Positions 13,907-20,988 of a stretch of 20,988 bases of DNA are shown here, in pieces. Under the pieces are notes generated by a model. It made no database searches. It worked only from the letters and a program-made list of their open reading frames with translations, and was not told the DNA's origin. Both the position numbers and the translations under genes were made by a program. Positions within the stretch are counted from its first letter, which is position 1. Every line of letters begins with the position of its first letter. The DNA is from an uncultured Streptococcus sp. (GTDB lineage Bacteria > Bacillota > Bacilli > Lactobacillales > Streptococcaceae), in assembly GCF_959025735.1 (NCBI RefSeq), contig NZ_CAUFJQ010000024.1, positions 1 to 20,988 of the forward strand, in the 5' to 3' direction.

Positions 13907-14806
13907 ATGACATTTAAATCAGGCTTTGTAGCCATTTTAGGACGTCCCAATGTCGGGAAGTCAACGTTTTTGAACCACGTCATGGGGCAAAAGATTGCCA
14001 TCATGAGTGACAAGGCGCAAACAACGCGCAATAAGATTATGGGGATTTATACGACGGATAAGGAACAGATTGTCTTTATCGATACGCCAGGGATTCACAA
14101 ACCTAAGACCGCGCTTGGAGACTTCATGGTAGAGTCAGCCTACAGCACCCTTCGAGAAGTCGATACCGTACTCTTCATGGTACCGGCAGATGAAGCGCGT
14201 GGCAAGGGTGATGATATGATCATCGAACGCCTCAAGGCTGCTAAGGTGCCGGTTATTCTGGTGGTCAATAAGATCGACAAGGTCCACCCTGACCAGCTCT
14301 TGGCGCAAATCGATGACTTCCGTAGTCAGATGGACTTCAAGGAAATTGTGCCAATTTCAGCCCTTCAAGGAAACAATGTTTCGCGGTTGATTGACATTTT
14401 GAGCGAAAACTTAGAAGAAGGTTTCCAATATTTCCCTGCTGACCAAATCACTGACCACCCAGAGCGTTTCTTGGTTTCTGAAATGATCCGTGAAAAGGTC
14501 TTGCATTTGACGCGGGAAGAAATTCCCCATTCTGTGGCAGTAGTAGTGGATTCCATGAAGCGGGATGAAGAGACCGATAAGGTCCATATCCGAGCAACCA
14601 TCATGGTCGAGCGTGATAGCCAAAAAGGCATTGTCATCGGAAAAGGCGGGGCCATGCTTAAGAAGATCGGAACCCTTGCGCGGAAGGATATCGAACTCAT
14701 GCTAGGGGACAAGGTCTTCCTAGAAACCTGGGTGAAAGTCAAGAAAAATTGGCGGGATAAGAAATTGGATCTTGCCGATTTCGGATACAACGAAAAAGAA
14801 TATTAA
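13907..14806 (+). CDS. era: GTPase Era
   Basis: Essential Ras-like GTPase that binds 16S rRNA near its 3' end and checks 30S assembly, at the membrane-cytoplasm boundary. It has 299 residues, the standard length. GTPase motifs are G1 GRPNVGKS (12-19), G3 DTPG (59-62) and G4 NKID (121-124). The C-terminal KH domain has the RNA-binding loop VIGKGGAMLKKIG (243-255). The ATG follows GAAAGGATAAT. It sits just after ybeY and dgkA, the common Firmicutes order, so three genes of ribosome maturation and envelope function share one transcript. Confidence 0.98.
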   Translation: MTFKSGFVAILGRPNVGKSTFLNHVMGQKIAIMSDKAQTTRNKIMGIYTTDKEQIVFIDTPGIHKPKTALGDFMVESAYSTLREVDTVLFMVPADEARGKGDDMIIERLKAAKVPVILVVNKIDKVHPDQLLAQIDDFRSQMDFKEIVPISALQGNNVSRLIDILSENLEEGFQYFPADQITDHPERFLVSEMIREKVLHLTREEIPHSVAVVVDSMKRDEETDKVHIRATIMVERDSQKGIVIGKGGAMLKKIGTLARKDIELMLGDKVFLETWVKVKKNWRDKKLDLADFGYNEKEY

Positions 14807-14852
14807 GAAGAGGTGGGCAGATGGCCTGCTTCTTGTTTTTGAAAGGAGTTCT

Positions 14853-15677
14853 ATGCCGGAATTACCAGAAGTAGAGACCGTTCGACGAGGTCTTGAGAAA
14901 TTAATTCTTGGAAAAACTATCCAGTCAGTGGAAGTAAAGTATCCAAAGATGATTCAGACGGATCTGGATGCTTTTCGTCAAGATCTCCCAGGTCAAGAAA
15001 TTCGGGCCATGGGGCGCCGCGGGAAATACCTCTTGTTTTATCTGACGGATCTGGTCCTCATCTCGCATTTGCGGATGGAAGGCAAGTATTTCTTTTATCC
15101 AGATGAAGTCCCTCTTCGCAAGCATGCCCATGTCTTCTTTCATTTTACAGATGGCAGCACCCTGGTCTATGAAGATGTCCGTAAGTTTGGGACCATGGAA
15201 GTCCTCATACCTGAGCTTGTCGACAGCTATTTTTTGGCGAAAAAAATTGGTCCAGAGCCGACAGAAGCGGATTTTAAAGCACCAGCCTTCCAAGCAGCTC
15301 TTAAAAAATCAAAGAAACCCATTAAATCAGCTCTTTTAGACCAAAAATTAGTAGCTGGTTTGGGCAATATCTATGTGGATGAGGTCCTTTATCGAGCCAA
15401 GGTTCATCCAGCCCGTTTGGGTCAAAGCTTGACTGCTAGAGAAGCCAAAGTAATCCGCAAAGAAACGATTGCTGTGCTTGCTCAAGCTGTTGAAAAGGGT
15501 GGCTCCACCATTCGCTCCTACAGCAATGCTTTTGGAGAAGACGGCACCATGCAGGAAGAACACCAGGTCTATGGAAAAACAGGCCAGCCGTGTTTGCGCT
15601 GCGGGACGCCGATTGAGAAAATTCAGCTGGGGGGACGTGGAACCCATTTTTGCCCTCACTGCCAAAAGGAGAACTAG
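14853..15677 (+). CDS. mutM: Formamidopyrimidine-DNA glycosylase
   Basis: Base-excision repair enzyme that removes 8-oxoguanine and formamidopyrimidines and nicks the abasic site. The 274-residue product starts with PELPEVE, whose Pro2 is the catalytic nucleophile and Glu3 the acid. It ends in the zinc finger with Cys247, Cys250, Cys267 and Cys270 and the finger arginine Arg262. The central helix-two-turn-helix lies around LVAGLGNIYVDEVLYRA. The ATG at 14853 is fixed both by the conserved terminus and by AAAGGAG upstream; the same frame is open back to 14772, inside era, but that is not used. The coaE ATG follows the stop codon directly. Confidence 0.97.
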   Translation: MPELPEVETVRRGLEKLILGKTIQSVEVKYPKMIQTDLDAFRQDLPGQEIRAMGRRGKYLLFYLTDLVLISHLRMEGKYFFYPDEVPLRKHAHVFFHFTDGSTLVYEDVRKFGTMEVLIPELVDSYFLAKKIGPEPTEADFKAPAFQAALKKSKKPIKSALLDQKLVAGLGNIYVDEVLYRAKVHPARLGQSLTAREAKVIRKETIAVLAQAVEKGGSTIRSYSNAFGEDGTMQEEHQVYGKTGQPCLRCGTPIEKIQLGGRGTHFCPHCQKEN

Positions 15678-16274
15678 ATGGCGAGAATCATTGGATTAAC
15701 AGGAGGGATTGCTTCAGGAAAGTCCACTGTGACCTCCTATCTGAGAGAAAAAGGGTATCCTGTCATTGATGCGGATCAAGTGGTTCATGATTTGCAAGCA
15801 CCAGGAGGAGCCCTCTACCGTGTCCTAGTAGATCATTTTGGTAGAGAGATCCTTACCAAAGAAGGAGAGTTGGATCGCGTCGCTTTGGGTCAGCGGATCT
15901 TTTCAGACCCTAGTGAACGAGACTGGTCCAATCGCGTCCAAGGCAGGCTTATTCGTGAGGCTCTAGCAGAGGTAAGAGATAGACAAGCTGCACAATCCGA
16001 TCTCTTTTTTATGGATATTCCACTCTTAATTGAACAAGGCTATGAAGAGTGGTTTGAATCTGTCTGGTTGGTAGCTGTATCAAAAGAAACCCAGCTCAAA
16101 CGCCTGATGGAACGCAACCACTTATCAGAACTGCAGGCCCAAGAACGCATCGCGTCTCAAATGCCGCTAGATGAAAAAAGCGCCCATGCAGATCTGGTCT
16201 TAGACAATAATGACGATCTTGCTGCCCTCTATGCCCAATTAGATGCAGCTCTACAACAATTAGAAAGAAGATGA
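15678..16274 (+). CDS. coaE: Dephospho-CoA kinase
   Basis: Final enzyme of coenzyme A synthesis: phosphorylates the 3'-hydroxyl of dephospho-CoA. The 198-residue protein has the P-loop GGIASGKST (9-17), the DADQVVHDL segment that follows, the FMDIPLLIEQGYE strand and helix, and the lid-region arginine segment MERNHLSELQAQERIASQM. Its ATG directly follows the mutM stop codon, with GGAG as ribosome site. The stop codon overlaps an ATG at 16271 (ATGA), the position where one would expect the next gene to start; see the following entry. Confidence 0.96.
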   Translation: MARIIGLTGGIASGKSTVTSYLREKGYPVIDADQVVHDLQAPGGALYRVLVDHFGREILTKEGELDRVALGQRIFSDPSERDWSNRVQGRLIREALAEVRDRQAAQSDLFFMDIPLLIEQGYEEWFESVWLVAVSKETQLKRLMERNHLSELQAQERIASQMPLDEKSAHADLVLDNNDDLAALYAQLDAALQQLERR

Positions 16275-16278
16275 TTTT

Positions 16279-17490
16279 ATCACAAGAGAAATCAATTGGC
16301 GTAAAAATCTATATATTGCCTGGATCGGGTGCTTTTTCATCGGAGCCAGCCTTTCTTTAGTCGTCCCTTTTATGGCCCTCTTTGTGGAAGAGTTGGGTGT
16401 TACGGGCAAGGCTGTTCCCTTTTATGCTGGCATTGCCGTCGCAAGTTCTTCTGTAACCTCTGCGATCATGTCTCCCATCTGGGGGAGTTTAGCCGACCGC
16501 TATGGTCGAAAACCCATGATGCTTAGAGCTTCCATTGCCATGACGCTGATCATGGGCGGCATTGCCTTTGTCCCATCTGTCTTTTGGCTCTTGGTCCTGC
16601 GCTTGCTCAATGGGGTCTTTTCAGGCTTTGTTCCTAATAGTACAGCCCTGATTGCCAGCCAAGTTCCCAAGGACCAATCGGGATATGCCCTAGGGACCTT
16701 GTCGACCGGTGTCGTGGCTGGAACCTTGATGGGGCCTTTGATTGGAGGACTCATTGCTGAAAATCTGGGAATGCGCAATGTCTTTCTCTTGGTCGGCTTC
16801 TTCTTATTTTTAGTTTCCGTCTTAACCTTCTGGGGCATTGAGGAAGACTATGAGCCCCTTCCAAAAGAAGAACAAAAATCCAGCTGGGAGTTGCTCATGT
16901 CCATTCAGCAAAAAGATATCCTCTTGGGACTCTTTTTGACCAGTATGACCATTCAAATGATCGCCCAATCTATTTCTCCGATCCTACCTCTTTATGTGCG
17001 GGCTTTGGGCCAAAGAGATAACCTGATCTTTGTATCGGGGATGATTGTTTCGGCTATGGGAGTCTCTAGTATGCTCTTTTCAGGTTGGATGGGAAAACTT
17101 GGAGACCGAATCGGGAATCACCGGCTCTTATTAATCGCCCTTCTTTATAGTGGCTGTCTCTATATCCTTTGTGCCCAAGCGCAATCACCCCTTCAATTAG
17201 GGATTTTACGCTTCCTCTTTGGGATCGGGACAGGAGCCCTACTACCAGGAGTTTCTGCATTATTGAATCGTTTAACCCCTCCTGAAGGGATTTCTCGGAT
17301 CTTTAGCTACAACCAGCTCTTTTATTATTTAGGTGGTGTATTAGGGCCAATGATGGGATCGAGTATTTTCATGCATTTTGGCTATCATTGGGTATTTTAC
17401 GGTACAGCCCTTTTGGCCTTTACCGATTTGATGTTCCTCTTATTCTTATTTAGAAAGTATTTGAAAGTGAGAGACGTACGTGCGAATTAA
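16279..17490 (+). CDS. pmrA: PmrA-type MFS multidrug exporter, start codon abnormal
   Basis: Proton-driven multidrug efflux protein of the PmrA group in the membrane; pneumococcal PmrA was linked to norfloxacin efflux. It has 12 helices, motif A GSLADRYGRKPMMLR after helix 2, and motif C GTLMGPLIGG in helix 5. The first in-frame ATG is 16372, which would remove most of helix 1. Conserved sequence extends upstream (REINWRKNLYIAWIGCFFIG) to ATC at 16279, where homologues have Met-Thr. No ATG, GTG or TTG exists in frame. An ATG at 16271 overlapping the coaE stop would be in frame if one T were added to the T run. Expression may be low, may use ATC, or may be lost. It overlaps rpmG by 11 bases. 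Confidence 0.82.
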   Translation: MTREINWRKNLYIAWIGCFFIGASLSLVVPFMALFVEELGVTGKAVPFYAGIAVASSSVTSAIMSPIWGSLADRYGRKPMMLRASIAMTLIMGGIAFVPSVFWLLVLRLLNGVFSGFVPNSTALIASQVPKDQSGYALGTLSTGVVAGTLMGPLIGGLIAENLGMRNVFLLVGFFLFLVSVLTFWGIEEDYEPLPKEEQKSSWELLMSIQQKDILLGLFLTSMTIQMIAQSISPILPLYVRALGQRDNLIFVSGMIVSAMGVSSMLFSGWMGKLGDRIGNHRLLLIALLYSGCLYILCAQAQSPLQLGILRFLFGIGTGALLPGVSALLNRLTPPEGISRIFSYNQLFYYLGGVLGPMMGSSIFMHFGYHWVFYGTALLAFTDLMFLLFLFRKYLKVRDVRAN

Positions 17491-17629
17491 AGTTCAATTG
17501 ACCTGCACCAGCTGTGGGAGTCAGAATTATTTGACCAGTAAAAATACCAAAACCCATCCTGAAAAGATCGAGGTCTTGAAGTATTGTCCCAAGGAAAGAA
17601 AAGTAACCTTACATATTGAATCAAAATGA
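17480..17629 (+). CDS. rpmG: Ribosomal protein L33
   Basis: Large-subunit ribosomal protein L33, 49 residues, starting from GTG. It has the CTSC pair (residues 9-12), the NYLTSKNTKTHPEKIEVLKYC core, and a C-terminal KVTLHIESK. Only one later cysteine (Tyr-Cys-Pro) is present, so the four-cysteine zinc site of C-plus L33 forms is incomplete. The start overlaps the end of the MFS gene by 11 bases, with a modest AAAGTGAG ribosome site. The order MFS-rpmG-secG-rnr-smpB agrees with my recollection of pneumococcal chromosomes. Several rpmG copies are usual in this genus, so the exact paralogue number is not assigned. Confidence 0.88.
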   Translation: MRIKVQLTCTSCGSQNYLTSKNTKTHPEKIEVLKYCPKERKVTLHIESK

Positions 17630-17644
17630 TTTTCATGGTATAAT
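17616..17644 (+). promoter_or_regulatory. Promoter of secG
   Basis: TTGAAT (17616-17621) and consensus TATAAT (17639-17644) with a 17-base spacer; the -35 lies within the last codons of rpmG. Confidence 0.65.
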
Positions 17645-17670
17645 AGTGAAGATTTTAAGGAGTTTTGAAT

Positions 17671-17904
17671 ATGAGCGGAGCATTAACAACTATTTTACTA
17701 GTATTATCAGTATTGATTATTATCGCAATTTTTATGCAACCAACAAAAAACCAATCGAGCAACGTCTTTGACGCAAGCTCAAATGACTTGTTTGAACGTT
17801 CAAAAGCGCGCGGGTTTGAAGCCGTGATGCAGCGTTTAACAGCTATTATGATCTTCTTTTGGTTATTGATCGCGATGATCTTAATGGTACTTTCTAGTAG
17901 ATAA
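17671..17904 (+). CDS. secG: Protein translocase subunit SecG
   Basis: Small membrane subunit of the SecYEG export channel. It has 77 residues with two hydrophobic helices (about 5-23 and 55-75) joined by the polar QPTKNQSSNVFD loop, as in other streptococcal SecG. The ATG at 17671 is eight bases after TTAAGGAG; a TTG two codons earlier is less well placed. It has its own promoter and a good terminator after it, so it is probably expressed alone. Confidence 0.93.
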   Translation: MSGALTTILLVLSVLIIIAIFMQPTKNQSSNVFDASSNDLFERSKARGFEAVMQRLTAIMIFFWLLIAMILMVLSSR

Positions 17905-17905
17905 G

Positions 17906-17936
17906 ATAGGCTCAGACAATGTCTTTGCCTATTTTT
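17906..17936 (+). terminator. Terminator of secG
   Basis: ATAGGC/GCCTAT outer stem with an inner AGAC/GTCT hairpin and a following TTTTTATTTT run. Confidence 0.75.
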
Positions 17937-17970
17937 ATTTTGCAAAACAAAGACACAAGTAGATAGAAAA

Positions 17971-18000
17971 AAGGAGGCTGGATAACCAGCAAATAAATCA
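17971..18000 (+). promoter_or_regulatory. Distant rnr ribosome site with bridging hairpin
   Basis: AAGGAGG (17971-17977) lies 23 bases before the rnr ATG, too far for normal initiation. GCTGG-ATAA-CCAGC (17977-17990) can fold between them and leave about 10 bases of effective spacing. An in-frame TAA inside the hairpin rules out a start nearer the ribosome site in this frame. Confidence 0.55.
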
Positions 18001-20361
18001 ATGAAAACAAGTATTAAAGAATATTTACAAGAGCATGACAAAGTCCAGATCAATGATCTGGCAGCAGCTCTAGGAAAAGAAGGGTCTAAGGATTTCCGTG
18101 ACTTGGTCAAAACCATCTCTCTGATGGAACGCCGTCATGAGTTGAAATTCGAGGATGATGGCTCTCTTCGTTTGGCTCAAAAGAAGGCCCCAGCCATTAC
18201 GCTCAAGGGGATCTTTCATGCCCATAAGAATGGCTTTGGTTTTGTCAGTTTAGAAGGCGAAGAAGAGGACCTCTTTGTTGGCCGAAATGATGTCAACCAC
18301 GCCATCGATGGTGATACCGTAGAGATCGTCATTACTAAGGTGGCAGACCGAAACAAGGGAACGGCAGCAGAAGCTAAGGTTATTGACGTCTTGGAACATA
18401 GCATCAAAACGGTAGTTGGACAAATTGTTCTGGATGAGGAAAAGCCTAAATATGCCGGCTACATTCGTTCGAAAAATCAAAAGATCAGCCAGCTGATCTA
18501 TGTGAAGAAGCCAGCCATCCAATTGGAAGGGACCGAAATCCTCAAGGTCGAAATTGATCAATACCCGAGCCGCAAACACAATTATTTTGTGGCGACTGTG
18601 CGGGATGTGGTCGGTCATGTGACAGATCCAGGAATCGATGTTTTGGAAGTATTAGAATCCATGGATATTGTCTCAGAATTTCCAGAAGAAGTGCTGAAAG
18701 AGGCTGAGCAGATTCCGGATGCACCATCTAAAAAGGATTTAGAGGGACGCTTGGATCTGCGAGAGGAGATCACTTTTACGATTGATGGGGCAGATGCCAA
18801 AGACTTGGACGATGCGGTCCATATCAAACTACTCAAGAACGGCAACTTTGAGCTGGGTGTTCACATCGCAGATGTCTCTTATTACGTTAAGGAAGGTTCA
18901 GCACTCGATAAGGAAGCTCTAAATCGGGCGACTTCTGTCTATGTGACTGACCGAGTAGTACCCATGTTGCCAGAGCGTCTGTCCAATGGGATCTGTTCTT
19001 TAAATCCGAATGTGGACCGTCTGACCCAGTCTGCTATCATGGAGATTGATCCTCATGGCAAGGTTGTCAAGCATACCATTACCCAGACAGTGATCAATAC
19101 AACCTTTCGGATGACTTATAGTGACGTCAATGATATCTTAGCGGGAGATGAAGAAAAGGCTCAAACCTTTAAGAAAATTGTCCCAAGTATTCATCAAATG
19201 GCTACCTTACATGGCATTCTAGAAAGCATGCGGATTCGCCGCGGAGCCCTTAATTTTGATACCAATGAGGCTAAAATCTTGGTCAATAAGGAAGGCAAAC
19301 CGGTCGATATCGTTTTGCGTCAAAGAGGGATTGCCGAACGGATGATTGAGTCCTTTATGCTGATTGCCAATGAAACAGTGGCGGAGCACTTTACGCGACT
19401 GAAACTACCGTTCATCTACCGGATCCACGAAGATCCGAAAGCAGAAAAAGTACAGAAGTTTATCGATTATGCTTCTAGCTTTGGGATCCAGATCTACGGA
19501 ACGGCTAGTGAGATGAGCCAAGAAGCCCTGCAAGAAATTATGCGCAAGGTTGAAGGAGAACCCTATGCAGATGTCCTTTCAATGATGTTGTTGCGCTCGA
19601 TGCAACAGGCCCGTTACTCAGAGCACAACCATGGCCACTATGGGCTTGCTGCTGAGTATTATACCCACTTTACCAGTCCCATCCGTCGGTATCCGGACCT
19701 GATGGTTCATCGAATGGTGCGCGAGTACGGAAAATCTCAAGATGTGGCTGAGCACTTTGAACAAGTCCTTCCAGACATTGCCAGCCAATCCTCTAGTCGG
19801 GAGCGCCGGGCTATTGATGCAGAGCGCGAAGTAGAAGCCATGAAGAAGGCAGAATACATGGAAGACTATGTTGGGGAAGAGTACGATGCCGTGGTTTCCA
19901 GTGTGGTAAAATTTGGACTCTTTGTGGAGTTGCCAAATACGGTTGAAGGCTTGATCCATATTACCAATCTTCCTGAATTCTACCATTTTAATGAACGAGA
20001 TCTAACCCTTCGCGGAGAGAAGTTTGGAGTGACCTTCCGTGTCGGTCAGCAGATCCGAATCAAGGTAGAAAGAGCCGACAAGATGACAGGAGAGATTGAT
20101 TTCTCTTATATTCCAAGTGAATGGGATGTCGTTGAAAAAGGCCTCAAGTCTAAAGGACGTGACCGAGATGGCAACCGCCGGGATCGCAGACGCAAGGACA
20201 AAAAAGTTTCTAAGGGATCAACCACTAGAAAAGATGACAAGCGGAAAGATTCTTCCTCTAAAACCAAAAAGAAAAAAGGGAAGAAACCATTTTACAAGGA
20301 AGTAGCAAAGAAAGGAGCTAAACATGGCAAAGGGCGAAGGAAAGGTAGTCGCTCAAAATAA
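18001..20361 (+). CDS. rnr: Ribonuclease R
   Basis: Processive 3'-to-5' exoribonuclease that degrades structured RNA, defective rRNA and trans-translation substrates. The 786-residue protein has an N-terminal winged-helix region (about 1-60), cold-shock-type RNA-binding domains (about 65-220, with GIFHAHKNGFGFV), the RNB catalytic domain with the metal site DGADAKDLDDA (262-272) and the YTHFTSPIRRYPDL segment, an S1 domain (about 625-705, GLFVELPNTVEGLIHITNL), and a lysine- and arginine-rich tail from about 715 to the end. Its last 38 bases overlap the start of smpB, matching its partnership with SmpB and tmRNA. The ribosome site is unusually distant. Confidence 0.97.
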   Translation: MKTSIKEYLQEHDKVQINDLAAALGKEGSKDFRDLVKTISLMERRHELKFEDDGSLRLAQKKAPAITLKGIFHAHKNGFGFVSLEGEEEDLFVGRNDVNHAIDGDTVEIVITKVADRNKGTAAEAKVIDVLEHSIKTVVGQIVLDEEKPKYAGYIRSKNQKISQLIYVKKPAIQLEGTEILKVEIDQYPSRKHNYFVATVRDVVGHVTDPGIDVLEVLESMDIVSEFPEEVLKEAEQIPDAPSKKDLEGRLDLREEITFTIDGADAKDLDDAVHIKLLKNGNFELGVHIADVSYYVKEGSALDKEALNRATSVYVTDRVVPMLPERLSNGICSLNPNVDRLTQSAIMEIDPHGKVVKHTITQTVINTTFRMTYSDVNDILAGDEEKAQTFKKIVPSIHQMATLHGILESMRIRRGALNFDTNEAKILVNKEGKPVDIVLRQRGIAERMIESFMLIANETVAEHFTRLKLPFIYRIHEDPKAEKVQKFIDYASSFGIQIYGTASEMSQEALQEIMRKVEGEPYADVLSMMLLRSMQQARYSEHNHGHYGLAAEYYTHFTSPIRRYPDLMVHRMVREYGKSQDVAEHFEQVLPDIASQSSSRERRAIDAEREVEAMKKAEYMEDYVGEEYDAVVSSVVKFGLFVELPNTVEGLIHITNLPEFYHFNERDLTLRGEKFGVTFRVGQQIRIKVERADKMTGEIDFSYIPSEWDVVEKGLKSKGRDRDGNRRDRRRKDKKVSKGSTTRKDDKRKDSSSKTKKKKGKKPFYKEVAKKGAKHGKGRRKGSRSK

Positions 20362-20791
20362 AAAGGCGAGACATGACTACACCATCGTGGATACGATTGA
20401 AGCAGGGATGGTGCTGACGGGGACAGAGATCAAAAGTGTCCGTGCAGCACGCATTAACTTGAAAGATGGCTTTGCGCAAGTTAAAAATGGCGAAGTTTGG
20501 CTTAGCAATGTCCACATTGCCCCTTACGAGGAAGGCAATATCTGGAACCAAGACCCAGACCGTCGTCGCAAGCTTCTTCTTCATAAAAAGCAAATCCAAA
20601 AGCTGGACCAAGACACCAAAGGGACCGGAATGACCTTGGTGCCTTTGAAGGTCTATCTCAAGGACGGCTATGCCAAATTGCTTTTGGGGCTCGCTAAAGG
20701 GAAACATGATTATGACAAGCGTGAATCCATCAAGCGTCGGGAACAAAACCGGGACATCGCACGGGTCATGAAACAATACAATACACGTTAA
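20324..20791 (+). CDS. smpB: SsrA-binding protein SmpB
   Basis: tmRNA-binding protein that brings tmRNA to stalled ribosomes for trans-translation. It has 155 residues, the usual length, starting MAKGEGKVVAQNKKARHDY and carrying the family core (TEIKSVRAARINLKDGFA, then NVHIAPYEEGNIWNQ) and the basic tail KGKHDYDKRESIKRREQNRD that reaches into the mRNA channel. The start lies within rnr (38-base overlap) after AAAGGAG, in a different frame. tmRNA itself is not in the window. Confidence 0.98.
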   Translation: MAKGEGKVVAQNKKARHDYTIVDTIEAGMVLTGTEIKSVRAARINLKDGFAQVKNGEVWLSNVHIAPYEEGNIWNQDPDRRRKLLLHKKQIQKLDQDTKGTGMTLVPLKVYLKDGYAKLLLGLAKGKHDYDKRESIKRREQNRDIARVMKQYNTR

Positions 20792-20793
20792 AG

Positions 20794-20834
20794 AAAAAGA
20801 CAGTTTTGAAACTTGTTTCAGATCTGTCTTTTTT
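20794..20834 (+). terminator. Terminator of rnr-smpB
   Basis: AAAAAGACAG (20794-20803) pairs with CTGTCTTTTT around an inner TGAAA/TTTCA hairpin and runs into six T. Confidence 0.8.
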
Positions 20835-20850
20835 CTTGGAGATGGGCTCT

Positions 20851-20881
20851 CCTTTTTCCAACTTGTAAAAAGGGGCTTTTT
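20851..20881 (+). terminator. Second, weaker terminator-like hairpin
   Basis: CCTTTTT (20851-20857) pairs with AAAAAGG (20867-20873), followed by GGCTTTTTT. It overlaps the -35 of the next promoter, so its role is uncertain. Confidence 0.35.
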
Positions 20882-20891
20882 TCTGTATGAT
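20863..20891 (+). promoter_or_regulatory. Promoter of the tehB-like gene
   Basis: TTGTAA (20863-20868) and TATGAT (20886-20891) with a 17-base spacer, 30 bases before the start codon. Confidence 0.5.
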
Positions 20892-20921
20892 AAGGGTAGT
20901 GAAAGAAAAAGGAGAAGCAGC

Positions 20922-20988
20922 ATGACACAAAAATTGATCGCTTACAAGCGCATGCCTATCTGGACCAAGGATACCATGCCAGAAGCTC
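20922..20988 (+). CDS. tehB: TehB-like protein, 5' end only
   Basis: The first 22 codons of a gene cut by the window edge. The ATG follows AAAGGAG. The start LIAYKRMPIWTKDTMPEA is that of streptococcal proteins annotated as tellurite resistance TehB, which join an N-terminal DUF1971 cupin-like domain to a SAM methyltransferase. Neither domain can be confirmed from what is visible. Confidence 0.6.
   Translation, partial: MTQKLIAYKRMPIWTKDTMPEA

Overview
The window is a chromosomal segment of a Streptococcus, most likely an oral species of the mitis, sanguinis or parasanguinis type. The core proteins (PyrH, Frr, CvfB, a YozE-family protein, PhoH, YbeY, DgkA, Era, MutM, CoaE, PmrA, RpmG, SecG, RNase R, SmpB) closely match my memory of the pneumococcal and oral-streptococcal versions, and gene order and strong AAGGAGG-type ribosome sites agree. 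Species cannot be fixed by eye.

Layout: 46-3606 carries nucleotide, translation and RNA genes on the plus strand (pyrH, frr, cvfB, yozE-type, phoH). A minus-strand alanine dehydrogenase gene (3938-5050) converges on phoH; between them lies copy 1 of a structured repeat (3667-3820). A GNAT acetyltransferase and a tRNA-Thr(GGT) with its own promoter and terminator follow. Positions 5986-9140 form a visibly AT-rich accessory block: copy 2 of the structured repeat (6291-6577), a minus-strand Rgg/MutR-type regulator, a divergent small ORF and an MFS exporter whose reading frame is broken next to its start by a run of seven A. A two-gene heterodimeric ABC exporter, very probably patA-patB, follows behind a consensus promoter, a 23-residue leader ORF and two tandem terminators, which is the layout of a ribosome-sensing attenuator. 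From 13001 to 16274 the genes ybeY, dgkA, era, mutM and coaE are tightly packed. They are followed by a PmrA-type MFS gene with no usual in-frame start, then rpmG, secG, rnr, smpB and the first codons of a tehB-like gene.

The core parts serve ribosome assembly and recycling, RNA quality control (YbeY, RNase R and SmpB, with tmRNA elsewhere), cell-envelope lipid recycling (DgkA), DNA repair (MutM), coenzyme A synthesis and protein export. Three separate export systems (the MFS exporter beside Rgg, PatAB, PmrA) sit within 10 kb, and each has something unusual at its 5' end.

The most interesting signals are: (1) the two-copy modular element, with matched outer arms, a perfectly covarying 10-bp stem, an invariant loop complementary to the element's 5' arm and a swappable hairpin module; (2) the Rgg / small ORF / MFS cassette with its A7 frameshift; (3) the PatAB attenuator; (4) the lost start of the PmrA-type gene; (5) a hairpin between the Shine-Dalgarno sequence and the start codon of rnr.
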